From positions 62,001 to 126,000 of the forward strand of contig NZ_FZQR01000012.1 in assembly GCF_900199455.1 (NCBI RefSeq): a DNA stretch of 64,000 nucleotides. The letters run 5' to 3'. The position numbers were made by a program, and so were the translations under genes. Under the pieces are notes generated by a model. The model was not told where the DNA came from, ran no database searches, and saw only the letters and a list, made by a program, of their open reading frames with translations. The DNA comes from Mesorhizobium carmichaelinearum. GTDB lineage: Bacteria; Pseudomonadota; Alphaproteobacteria; Rhizobiales; Rhizobiaceae. This document shows, one piece after another, positions 1 to 7,864 of this stretch (positions within the stretch are counted from its first letter, which is position 1; each line of letters opens with the position of its first letter).

Positions 1-2870
1 CAACGGTGAACTTCGCCAAGGTGACGATCGCAAATCAGACGGGCACGGCAACCGGCGGCGGCATCAGGATCGACAACAACACCGGCGCGGTCACGATCAG
101 CGACAATACGAGTGCGATCGGCGGCTTCGGCGCTGTCCAGGGTATCGGCATCGACATCAATGGCGGCTCCGGCGACGTCACCATCGCGGCGTCTGTGTCG
201 AAGGGAACCGTTGCCAACAACGTCGTCCAGATCAGCGGACGTACCGCTGGAACCGTCACGCTCAGCGGAACCCTGAGCGCGGACCAGAGTGTCGGCACCG
301 CCAATGGCATCGACGTCAGCAACAACACCGGCGGCACGATCACCTTCTCCGGCGCCGGCAGCGCGCTGAACACCGGAACCACCACCGCCGTCAACCTGAC
401 CAACAACACCGGCGCAACGGTCAACTTCACCGGCGGCGGCCTGGCGATCACCACCACCAGTGCAATCGGCTTCAACGCCACAGGTGGCGGCACCATCAAT
501 GTCACCGGCGCAGGCAACACCATCCAGACATCGTCGGGCCAGATCCTGACCTGGAACGGCGTCGCCGTCGGCGCCAGCGGCGTCAATTTCAGCTCGCTGC
601 AATCGACCGCTTCGGTCGCCGGCGACGCGATCAATCTGACCGGCGTGACCGGCGGCACGTTCAATGGCGGCGCTGTTAGTGTGGCCGGCACGTCCGCCGG
701 CGGCGACGGTATCGAGATCAACGGCTCGAGCGCCACATTCAACTTTGCCTCCGCCACGATCGCGGCGACCGCCGGCAATGGCATCCTGCTCAGCGGCGCC
801 AACGGCGCGGTGATCTTCACCACGGTGACGATCGACAACACGACGCTGGCCGGAATCAGGATCGACAACAACACCAATGCGGTCAACGTGAATGGCGGCT
901 CGATCGGAGCGACGAACGACCCGACCGGCGTCGGCGTCGACATCAATGGCGGCACGGGCGCCGTCACCATCGCCGCGTCGGTGACCAAGACCACGGCCGG
1001 CAATGTCGTTCAGGTCAGTGGCCGTACTGCCGGAACCGTTGCTTTCAGCGGCAGCCTGAGCGCCACTGGCGCCGCCGCCAACGGCATCGACGTCAGCGGC
1101 AATTCCGGCACGGCGGTGATCAATTTCTCGGGCACCAAGACGCTCAGCACCGGAGCCAACACTGCCGTCAATTTGGCCAGCAACACCGGCGCGACCGTCA
1201 ACTTCACCGGCGGCGGTCTGGTCATCAACACCACCAGCGGCACCGGCTTCAACGCTACCGGCGGCGGCACGGTGACGGTGCAAGGCACCGGCAACACGAT
1301 CACGTCGACGACCGGCACGGCGCTTAATGTCGTCAACACGAACATCGGTTCGGGCAATCTGGTGTTCCAGAGTATTTCGGCCAACGGCGGCACCAACGGC
1401 ATCGTGCTCAACACTACGGGCGCGGCTGGCGGCCTGACGGTGACGGGCACCGGCACGACGGCCGGCTCCGGCGGGACCATCCAGAACACGGTGCAGGGCG
1501 CACTGTTCACGTCGACGAGCAACCTTTCGCTCTCGAACATGAACTTCACCAATGCCAACAGCGGCGATGGCACGGTCAACAACATCGACACGGCGACATT
1601 CAACAGCGCGGCCATGGCCGCCATCAACATGAGCGGCGTGTCGACCGCGACGTTCACGAACCTCGCTGTCGTCGGCAATGGCGGCACCGGCGGCGCGCAG
1701 GTCGGCATCAACGGCCAGAACGTCTCGAACCTGACGATTGCCAACAGCACGGTCACCGGCTTCGGCGATGAGGTGGGCGAGGGCAACGTCAAGCTCTGGA
1801 ACCTGTCCGGCACCTCGGCGGTCACCAATTCGACATTCGGTTTCGTCCCCGGCGATTCGACGGGCGGCGAGAACCTGTTCGAAATCCGCAACACCACCGG
1901 CACGCTGACGCTGAATGTCACCGGCAGCACGTTCCAGAACACCAGGGATTCCGCCAACGGCTCCGGCGGCATCGCCATCACCACGACCGGCACCGCGACC
2001 GCGACCGTCAATGTCTCGAACAGCAGCTTCCTCAACATGAAGACTTCAGGCTTTGAAGGCTTCGCCAAGCAGACGTCGACGTTGAATGTCAACATCACCG
2101 ACGGCGGCACTGTTGGCAACGGCAACACCTTCGATCCCACCGGTACCAATCAGCTCAGCCGCGCCATTGGGCTCAATGCGCAGGACACCGCGCATCTGAC
2201 GTTCAACATCAATCGCAACAAGAAGATTTATGGCAGCGGCGGGCCGGTCATCAACATCTACGGCCAGGACAGCGCGAACATCCAGGGCCGCATCGACGGC
2301 AATGGCGATATCCAGAACAACAACACGGCGGCAAACTCCGTCGGCGGTCCTATCTTCATCCACACCACCAGCACCGCCGCCACAGCCGCGATAGAGATTA
2401 TGAACAACACCATCATAAACAATGGTGGAAGCCCGTCTATTGAGGCCGATGTCGTCGGCCAGGGCGGGGCTAGCGACCACGGGACGATGGATATCACGAT
2501 CGTTGGAAACACGCTTACATTCGCTGGCAGGAACCTCACCGATGTCAACACGTTTAATGATGGCATCTATCTGAGCAGCGGTGCCAGCAACTCTGATGCG
2601 ACGATCATGACCGCCAATATTCAGAACAACACAGTCACGGGGATCACCGCCCAGAGCGGCAGTGTTGGTTTGGCCATCGCCAATAGCGGTGGGTCGGGCG
2701 CCTTCGTTTACCTGGAAGGATTTACGACCGACGGTGTGACGACTTGGAACAATCGCGGCAATACGCCTGCGGGATCATACGTCGACATCTTCAACGTGAA
2801 TCCAGTCGCCGCGATCCCGGCTGGCCACAATGGCGGCCATACGATTACACCGAGCAACCCCAATCAGTAA
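1..2870 (+). CDS. giant beta-helix repeat surface protein, 5' end outside window
   Basis: The frame is open to the left edge, so the N-terminus and any signal peptide are missing; at least 950 residues are visible. The protein is rich in Gly, Thr, Asn, Val and Ile, with short beta-strand and turn motifs such as GIDVSNNTGGTITFSG and FNATGGGT, typical of right-handed parallel beta-helices in secreted adhesin-like proteins. Two long tandem units are clear: the GIRIDNNT motif recurs at nt 60 and nt 852, a period of 792 bp (264 residues). From about nt 1330 the repeats degenerate into a unique C-terminal part ending TPSNPNQ. No autotransporter barrel, Calx-beta domain or LPXTG signal is visible, so the export route is unknown. 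It precedes three collar-domain genes on the same strand. Adhesin-like surface protein is an inference. Confidence 0.75.
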   Translation, partial: TVNFAKVTIANQTGTATGGGIRIDNNTGAVTISDNTSAIGGFGAVQGIGIDINGGSGDVTIAASVSKGTVANNVVQISGRTAGTVTLSGTLSADQSVGTANGIDVSNNTGGTITFSGAGSALNTGTTTAVNLTNNTGATVNFTGGGLAITTTSAIGFNATGGGTINVTGAGNTIQTSSGQILTWNGVAVGASGVNFSSLQSTASVAGDAINLTGVTGGTFNGGAVSVAGTSAGGDGIEINGSSATFNFASATIAATAGNGILLSGANGAVIFTTVTIDNTTLAGIRIDNNTNAVNVNGGSIGATNDPTGVGVDINGGTGAVTIAASVTKTTAGNVVQVSGRTAGTVAFSGSLSATGAAANGIDVSGNSGTAVINFSGTKTLSTGANTAVNLASNTGATVNFTGGGLVINTTSGTGFNATGGGTVTVQGTGNTITSTTGTALNVVNTNIGSGNLVFQSISANGGTNGIVLNTTGAAGGLTVTGTGTTAGSGGTIQNTVQGALFTSTSNLSLSNMNFTNANSGDGTVNNIDTATFNSAAMAAINMSGVSTATFTNLAVVGNGGTGGAQVGINGQNVSNLTIANSTVTGFGDEVGEGNVKLWNLSGTSAVTNSTFGFVPGDSTGGENLFEIRNTTGTLTLNVTGSTFQNTRDSANGSGGIAITTTGTATATVNVSNSSFLNMKTSGFEGFAKQTSTLNVNITDGGTVGNGNTFDPTGTNQLSRAIGLNAQDTAHLTFNINRNKKIYGSGGPVINIYGQDSANIQGRIDGNGDIQNNNTAANSVGGPIFIHTTSTAATAAIEIMNNTIINNGGSPSIEADVVGQGGASDHGTMDITIVGNTLTFAGRNLTDVNTFNDGIYLSSGASNSDATIMTANIQNNTVTGITAQSGSVGLAIANSGGSGAFVYLEGFTTDGVTTWNNRGNTPAGSYVDIFNVNPVAAIPAGHNGGHTITPSNPNQ

Positions 2871-3021
2871 TCGCCGCAATGTCTAGTTGCGTCGGCGTGT
2901 AGAACAGTCGGGAAAGCAAATGCCGCAATTTCTTGCCGGCAAAGCAAGTCGAAATCGCTGGACAGTTCCCTTGCGGAAGGATACTTTCAAATCCAAGCAA
3001 AATTGATGGTGGGGGACGTAG

Positions 3022-3528
3022 ATGGCCGAGCCTTTTCTCTCGGAAATCAGGATAATGTCGTTCAATTTCCCGCCGAAAGGCTGGGCGTTTTGCGACGGGC
3101 AGCTCTTGCCCATCAACCAGAACCAGGGGCTGTTTTCACTGCTCGGCACCACCTTTGGCGGTGATGGGCGCGTGAACTTTGCTCTTCCCGACATGCGCGG
3201 TCGCGTGCCGAACCATACCGGCGGCATGGGCCATTTCCTCGGCGAGCGGGGCGGCGAACAGGCGCATACGCTCACCATCTCCGAGATGCCGACCCATACG
3301 CACCAGGCAAATGCGTCAAACAATGCGGGATCGGGCCAGATTCCGGGCGGCAATCTGCTGGCCAATTCCGCGCCAAATCTGCTCTATGGCCCAACGCAAA
3401 ATCTCACCAACTTGCGACCCGATACGGTCACCAATGTCGGTGGCAGCCAGGCGCATCTCAACATGCAGCCGTTTTTGACATTGTGTTTCTGCATCGCCCT
3501 GCAGGGCATCTTCCCCTCGCCAAACTGA
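3022..3528 (+). CDS. phage tail collar domain protein (MdpB type), paralogue 1
   Basis: 168 residues. The N-terminal half has the tail-collar (microcystin-dependent protein) signature: SEIRIMSFNFPPKGWAFCDG, then LLPINQNQGLFSLLGTTFGG and FALPDMRGR. The C-terminus ends with an aromatic and Cys-containing strand, LCFCIALQGIFPS. In phages this domain links tail fibres; in bacterial genomes it occurs in short proteins of unknown role. There is no signal peptide. GGGGGA lies 8 nt upstream of the ATG. It is the first of three tandem paralogues, 12 nt before the next. A structural fibre component is inferred. Confidence 0.88.
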   Translation: MAEPFLSEIRIMSFNFPPKGWAFCDGQLLPINQNQGLFSLLGTTFGGDGRVNFALPDMRGRVPNHTGGMGHFLGERGGEQAHTLTISEMPTHTHQANASNNAGSGQIPGGNLLANSAPNLLYGPTQNLTNLRPDTVTNVGGSQAHLNMQPFLTLCFCIALQGIFPSPN

Positions 3529-3540
3529 CGGAGACGCACC

Positions 3541-4044
3541 GTGGCACAGCCTTATGTTGGTGAGATCCGTATGTTTGCCGGCAATTTTGCGCCGGCCGGC
3601 TGGATGTTCTGCGACGGACAGCTTCTACCGATCTCGGAAAACGAGACTTTGTTCAACCTGATCGGCACCACCTATGGCGGCGATGGGCAATCGACTTTCG
3701 CTCTGCCCGATTTGCGCGGCCGTCTTCCACTGCATCAGGGCAATGGCTTCACTCTGTCCGAGACTGGCGGCGTGGAGGAAGTCACTCTGAACGTGAACCA
3801 GATGCCGATGCACAGCCATCTCTTCATCGCGTCAAGCGATGTGGCGAATTCCCCGAATCCGGGCAGCAGCCTGATCGGCAGGTCGCCTCAGGTCAACATG
3901 TTCATGAATGCCGTCCCTTCGGTTCCAATGGCCGTGCAGTCACTCAGTAGTGTTGGTGGAAATCAGCCGCACACCAATTTCCAGCCTTATTTGTGCGTGG
4001 ACTTCATCATATCGCTGTTTGGGATTTTCCCGTCACAGACTTAA
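3541..4044 (+). CDS. phage tail collar domain protein (MdpB type), paralogue 2
   Basis: 167 residues with a GTG start behind GGAGA. It has the same architecture as its neighbours: VGEIRMFAGNFAPAGWMFCDG at the N-terminus (motif residues about 5-25), LFNLIGTTYGGDGQ, FALPDLRGR, and a C-terminal FIISLFGIFPS strand. The middle region is Ser- and Asn-rich and diverges most, as expected for a variable tip. Gaps of 12 and 9 nt to the flanking paralogues imply one transcript. Function is not established for chromosomal copies; tail-fibre ancestry is clear. Confidence 0.88.
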   Translation: MAQPYVGEIRMFAGNFAPAGWMFCDGQLLPISENETLFNLIGTTYGGDGQSTFALPDLRGRLPLHQGNGFTLSETGGVEEVTLNVNQMPMHSHLFIASSDVANSPNPGSSLIGRSPQVNMFMNAVPSVPMAVQSLSSVGGNQPHTNFQPYLCVDFIISLFGIFPSQT

Positions 4045-4053
4045 GAGGACGTC

Positions 4054-4578
4054 ATGGCCGATCCGTTCGTCGCCGAAATCCGGATTTTCCCGTTCAATTT
4101 TGCGCCCAAGGGCTGGGCGTTCTGCGACGGGCAACTCTTGCCGCTGTCACAGAACACCGCGCTGTTTTCACTGCTTGGCACCACTTATGGCGGCAACGGC
4201 AAATCGAATTTTGCCCTGCCGGACATGCAGGGCAATGCACCCATGCATCCCGGCCAGGGTCCGGGCCTGTCGCTGCACGATCTCGGTGAGACCGGTGGCT
4301 CGGAGACGGTCACTTTGCTGGAGAGCGAAATGCCTTCGCATCCGCATCAGGTCTTGAGTGTGCCGGGCAATTTCGCCGCCAATTCGAACGTCCCCACCAA
4401 CACTGCGATCGCTAAGACGGCTCAGGGGAATGTCTATACACCCGCCGCAAATCAGGTGGGGTTGTCGGGTCAGACCATCGCTCCCGCCGGCGGCGGCCAG
4501 CCGCACAACAACATGATGCCGTACATCACCTTGAGCTTCTGCATCGCGCTGCAGGGCGTGTTCCCGCCGAGAACCTGA
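4054..4578 (+). CDS. phage tail collar domain protein (MdpB type), paralogue 3
   Basis: 174 residues, the longest of the three. It shows AEIRIFPFNFAPKGWAFCDG, LFSLLGTTYGGNGKSNFALPDMQG and the C-terminal LSFCIALQGVFPPRT. The N- and C-terminal conserved blocks are closer to paralogue 1 than to paralogue 2. AGAGGAC precedes the ATG, and the gene begins 9 nt after the previous stop. Other prophage genes (terminase, capsid, integrase) are absent nearby, so this is a domesticated gene set and not a prophage remnant in the strict sense. Confidence 0.88.
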   Translation: MADPFVAEIRIFPFNFAPKGWAFCDGQLLPLSQNTALFSLLGTTYGGNGKSNFALPDMQGNAPMHPGQGPGLSLHDLGETGGSETVTLLESEMPSHPHQVLSVPGNFAANSNVPTNTAIAKTAQGNVYTPAANQVGLSGQTIAPAGGGQPHNNMMPYITLSFCIALQGVFPPRT

Positions 4579-4607
4579 ATTCCGCGCCAACAGGCAGGAC
4601 CGATACG

Positions 4608-5918
4608 ATGGCCAAGGAAGCAACGTCAAAGTCGGCGGCACCGACCGCCACCGCGAAGACGCCGGCTCCGGCCTCCGTCGGGACCGCTGCATCCCAGACG
4701 TCGCCCAGCCAGCGGAGCATGCCGGCCGGCACGCCATTCTTCGAACTGTCGCGGCTGATGGTGGTTGCTATCGATACGGCGGCGGGGCGTTTGATCCAGA
4801 AAGCGCAGACCGCGCCGAACGGACCGTGGCCCGCGGACTGGTCGATCATCGCCCCAGGCACCTTCGTGCAGATGACGGCCGGCCTGACCAAGGACGGGCG
4901 GGTGGCCGTTGTCGCACAGCTGTCAGGAACAACCAATCTCTCCGTCATCACGGAAGACGCCAACCAGATCGGCCCGATCGACAAATGGAGTGCGCCTCAG
5001 AACATCGGTGCACCGCCCATCGCCACGAGCTACCAGAAACTGTCGATGGCGAACGATGCCGACGGCCGCATCGAGATTTTCGTGACCGACAATCAGGGCA
5101 ATATCTGGTGGATTTACCAGAATCCGGGCCAGATCGTGCAGGTGCAGAAAACCATCACGCCGCCGGGCACCAAGACGCCGATCGTTGTCACTGTCGACGA
5201 ACGCGTTCCGCCGGCCAAGGAGTGGAGCGACTGGCTCCAGATTCCCGGCGGCTTGGTGTCGGTCAGGGCGATCCGCCAGGCCGATGGCCGCATCGCGCTG
5301 TTCGGCATCAATTCCGGCCTTCACCTCTACCGCTGCCAGCAGTCCACGGCGGAAGCGCTGAAGGTTGCCGACTGGACGCAATGGGTGCAGATCGACACAA
5401 CAGGCACCGGCGGCTTCACCGAAATGGCGCCGATTGTCGGCCCGCTCGGCGCCACCAATCTGTTCGCCTTGACGCAGAGCGGGCAGGTGCTGCACACGCG
5501 CCAGAAGCCAGCCGGCACCGACAGCTGGACGCCCTGGGCCATGACCGAATACAGCCGGGTTGCCAAATATACGCTGGCTGCCGGCATCGAGGGCAATGGC
5601 GACATCATGCTTGTCGCGTCCGACCAGCAGCACGTTCACTCCTTCAACGCCCAGTATGACGCTGCCACGCAGAACTGGTCGGGGTGGCGCGATTTCAACG
5701 CCTCCGGCGCGAATACAAGGCTGACGCTCGACTACAATGCCGACGGCCGCGTCGCTTTGTTCAGCCTGATGAGCGGCGGTGCGCCCAACGACAACTCACT
5801 GTGGACGCTGTCGCAAATGAACATCGATAGCACCGAGTGGGAGGATGCCTGGGTGTCGCTTGCCAGCAGCAACGTCAACCAGGCCATCGTGGTGCGCGAC
5901 CTGACGCCGCCGGTCTGA
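4608..5918 (+). CDS. PLL-like beta-propeller protein
   Basis: 436 residues. After a low-complexity Ala/Thr/Pro/Ser N-terminal linker (about residues 1-45), the chain repeats a blade-like pattern: W-x-x-W, then an Ala-rich strand followed by D-G-R-[IV]-x-[IL]-F (NDADGRIEIF, RQADGRIALF, YNADGRVALF). This resembles the Photorhabdus-lectin-like (PLL) propeller family, whose members bind sugars. No signal peptide is visible. It lies 29 nt after the third collar gene and 3 nt before the GNAT gene, so it probably belongs to the same operon. Carbohydrate binding is inferred from the fold type only. Confidence 0.7.
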   Translation: MAKEATSKSAAPTATAKTPAPASVGTAASQTSPSQRSMPAGTPFFELSRLMVVAIDTAAGRLIQKAQTAPNGPWPADWSIIAPGTFVQMTAGLTKDGRVAVVAQLSGTTNLSVITEDANQIGPIDKWSAPQNIGAPPIATSYQKLSMANDADGRIEIFVTDNQGNIWWIYQNPGQIVQVQKTITPPGTKTPIVVTVDERVPPAKEWSDWLQIPGGLVSVRAIRQADGRIALFGINSGLHLYRCQQSTAEALKVADWTQWVQIDTTGTGGFTEMAPIVGPLGATNLFALTQSGQVLHTRQKPAGTDSWTPWAMTEYSRVAKYTLAAGIEGNGDIMLVASDQQHVHSFNAQYDAATQNWSGWRDFNASGANTRLTLDYNADGRVALFSLMSGGAPNDNSLWTLSQMNIDSTEWEDAWVSLASSNVNQAIVVRDLTPPV

Positions 5919-5921
5919 CGA

Positions 5922-6482
5922 TTGAATTCTGGCAGCGTGGCAGAAGAAGCAAAGCAGGCACATCGGCTTCCAGCCTGGTCCCGGTCGCTGAAGGCCGGGC
6001 TCGCCTTCCGTCCGTCGACCGAGGCGGATCTGCCGTTCCTGTCGCGGCTCTACGCCTCGACGCGCCTGGAAGAACTCGCCGTGACCTCGTGGAGCGAGGC
6101 GCAGAAGGCGGCTTTCCTCGATATGCAGTTCCAGGCGCAGCACGCGCACTACAGAAAACACTATCCCGAGGCTGACTGGCTGGTGGTGGAGCAGGCCGGG
6201 CAGGACATCGGCCGGCTCTATATCGAGCGCTGGCCAAGCCAGCACCGCATCATCGACATCGCGCTCCTGCCCAGCCATCGCCGCAAGGGCTACGGTTCCG
6301 CACTGCTGCGCGACCTGATCGAAGAGGCATGGTTAGCCGGCAAATCAGCGTCGATCCATGTCGAGAAGAACAACCCGGCAAGGCGGCTCTATGTCGAGCT
6401 TGGCTTCGCCGTGGTCGAGGACAAGGGCGTCTATGATTTGATGGCGTGTGCACCGCCTGGGGGTGATGCGGTCGGGGTGTGA
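5922..6482 (+). CDS. GNAT family N-acetyltransferase
   Basis: 186 residues. A GNAT core starts with LAFRPSTEADLPFLSRLYASTR, continues through IIDIALLPSHRRKGYGSALLRDLIEEA (acetyl-CoA binding loop R-x-x-G-x-G) and ends with ARRLYVELGFAVVEDKGVYDLM. The start is uncertain: TTG at 5922 or an in-frame GTG at 5937, neither with a strong ribosome-binding site, probably translationally coupled to the propeller gene that ends at 5918. A GNAT gene closing a collar-protein cluster suggests it may acetylate a cluster member, but the substrate is unknown. Confidence 0.85.
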   Translation: MNSGSVAEEAKQAHRLPAWSRSLKAGLAFRPSTEADLPFLSRLYASTRLEELAVTSWSEAQKAAFLDMQFQAQHAHYRKHYPEADWLVVEQAGQDIGRLYIERWPSQHRIIDIALLPSHRRKGYGSALLRDLIEEAWLAGKSASIHVEKNNPARRLYVELGFAVVEDKGVYDLMACAPPGGDAVGV

Positions 6483-6531
6483 CTGCCGGTTGCAGCTGGT
6501 GCCGGATACGCAGGCTGGTCGTCTGTTCAGC

Positions 6532-6559
6532 GGCCAATCGCAAACGTTGGCGATTGGCC
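6532..6559. repeat. 10-bp inverted repeat between convergent genes
   Basis: GGCCAATCGC and GCGATTGGCC form a perfect 10-bp stem with an 8-nt loop. There is no T-run on either side, so it is a poor intrinsic terminator by itself. The ACGTTGGCGATTGG core also occurs inside the longer mosaic repeats near 13.8 kb and 26.4 kb, so this looks like a solitary module of that family. It sits between the GNAT gene and the convergent metallopeptidase gene. Confidence 0.6.
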
Positions 6560-6578
6560 AAACCTCACCCGAAGAGGG

Positions 6579-7001
6579 CTATTCGGCCGCTTCCTCGATC
6601 CGCTCCATATCCTCGTCCGACAGGCCGAAATGGTGGCCGATCTCGTGGATCAGCACATGGGTGACGATGTCGCCCAGCGTCTCCTCGTTCTCGGCCCAGT
6701 AGTCGAGCATGGCGCGGCGGTAGAGCGTGATGCGGTTCGGGCCTTCGCCGGTCTGCGGGTTCCAGCGCTCGGCGATGCCGCGTCCCTCGAACAGGCCGAG
6801 CAGGTCGAACGGCGTCTCCAGCGACAGATCGTCCATGATCTCGTCGGTCGGGAATTCGGCGATCTGGATGACGATCTCGCCGGTCAGCTTGCGAAAATCC
6901 TCCGGCAAATGGGCGTAGGCCTCCAGCGCCAGGAACTCCAGCTCCTCCATCGAGGGCGCAAGTTCGCCATGCCAGGTGCGGGTCTTGTAGATGCGGGCCA
7001 T
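6579..7001 (-). CDS. zincin-like metallopeptidase (MMP-like domain)
   Basis: 140 residues. The zinc motif HEIGHHFGLSDEDM lies at residues 119-132: HExxH, then Gly and an acidic ligand. Together with the PFDLLGLFEG and ITLYRRAMLDYWAE segments this fits the small minimal-MMP-like metallopeptidase family found next to housekeeping genes in many bacteria. The ATG at 7001 is preceded by AAAGGAC; longer in-frame extension upstream lacks protein-like sequence. There is no signal peptide, so it is cytoplasmic. The substrate is unknown. Confidence 0.88.
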   Translation of the reverse strand: MARIYKTRTWHGELAPSMEELEFLALEAYAHLPEDFRKLTGEIVIQIAEFPTDEIMDDLSLETPFDLLGLFEGRGIAERWNPQTGEGPNRITLYRRAMLDYWAENEETLGDIVTHVLIHEIGHHFGLSDEDMERIEEAAE

Positions 7002-7078
7002 GCTTTGTCCTTTGACCCGGCATATAGGCTTTCGCACCGGTCGAGGCAAATGAAGCGGCAATTCCTGCCGCGGCACCT

Positions 7079-7753
7079 TTGCCGTCGCCGAGGAATCGCG
7101 TAGGGGTCGGTTCCGGCCATCTCTCAGGGAGTTCTCATGCCGGACTTTTCGCCATTGCCTGCCTCGCCTTGACCGCGACGCCGGGGCCGGACATGCTGCT
7201 GATCGCCTCCCGCAGCGCCAGCCAGGGGCACGCCTCGGGCCTTGCGACCTATGCCGGCATCGCCGCCGGCACCTATTGCCACGCGCTGGCCGCCGCCTTC
7301 GGCCTGTCGCAACTGTTCCTGGCAGCGCCCATCGCCTACGACATCGTGCGCTATGCCGGCGCGGCCTACCTCGCCTGGCTCGCCTGGAAGGCGTTCCGGT
7401 CCGACGGAACGGCATTTGCCCCGATCGCCGGCCTGCCGCGCTATTCGCGAAGCCGGATTTTCCGGCAAGGCCTGCTGACCAATCTGCTCAACCCGAAGAT
7501 GGCGCTGTTCGTGCTGGCGCTGTTCCCGCAATTCGTACGCCCCGAGACCGGTTCCGTCGCCGGCCAGATCCTGCTGCTGGCGACCGTGCTCAATTTGATC
7601 GGGCTGGTGGTCAACGGCCTGGTCATCCTGACCGCCAGCCGGATCGGAGCCGCCTTGTCGAGGCGCACACGGTTCCAGCGGGCGCCGCAGATCCTGCTCG
7701 GAACCGTGTTCGCGGGCCTGGCCGCACGACTGGCGCTTGGCGGCCAGCGCTGA
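7079..7753 (+). CDS. LysE family translocator, 5' end possibly frameshifted
   Basis: An inner-membrane exporter of the LysE/RhtB family: the TATPGPDM motif near the N-terminus, several hydrophobic helices and LLTNLLNPKMALFVLALFPQF in the middle. The open frame runs back only to a TTG at 7079 that encodes an unlikely leader (VGVGSGHLSGSSHAG). A well-placed ATG at 7137 behind CAGGGAG starts MPDFS, the usual LysE beginning, but is out of frame with the rest. A one-base deletion just after 7137 would explain this. Substrate, probably an amino acid or derivative, unknown. Confidence 0.8.
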   Translation: MPSPRNRVGVGSGHLSGSSHAGLFAIACLALTATPGPDMLLIASRSASQGHASGLATYAGIAAGTYCHALAAAFGLSQLFLAAPIAYDIVRYAGAAYLAWLAWKAFRSDGTAFAPIAGLPRYSRSRIFRQGLLTNLLNPKMALFVLALFPQFVRPETGSVAGQILLLATVLNLIGLVVNGLVILTASRIGAALSRRTRFQRAPQILLGTVFAGLAARLALGGQR

Positions 7754-7825
7754 AGAGCACGCGTTCGCAGGAATAAATTCCGTATGACTCTGCTTGACTC
7801 TTCCGGTTCCCTCTGGAATCTATAG

Positions 7826-7840
7826 GAACATAACAGGAAC
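7826..7840 (+). promoter_or_regulatory. LexA (SOS) box of the imu operon
   Basis: GAAC at 7826-7829 and GAAC at 7837-7840 are separated by exactly 7 nt (ATAACAG). This is the reverse-strand form of the alphaproteobacterial LexA operator GTTC-N7-GTTC. It lies 25 nt upstream of the imuA ATG. A CTTGAC at 7793-7798 and CTATAG at 7820-7825 are possible promoter elements, although their 21-nt spacing is longer than usual. LexA repression and induction on DNA damage follow from known imu regulation in Caulobacter and rhizobia. Confidence 0.88.
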
Positions 7841-7864
7841 AATTGTGAGTGGACACTGACCGTC

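Noticed and set aside
35..2149. Long minus-strand frames (322 and 379 codons) opposite the beta-helix gene
   Set aside because: They are rich in Pro, Val and Leu because they are the antisense of Gly/Thr/Asn repeats. No domain, start site or ribosome-binding site supports them.
3022..4578. Prophage
   Set aside because: Only collar-domain genes are present. No integrase, terminase, portal, capsid, sheath or lysis gene is found in the flanking DNA.
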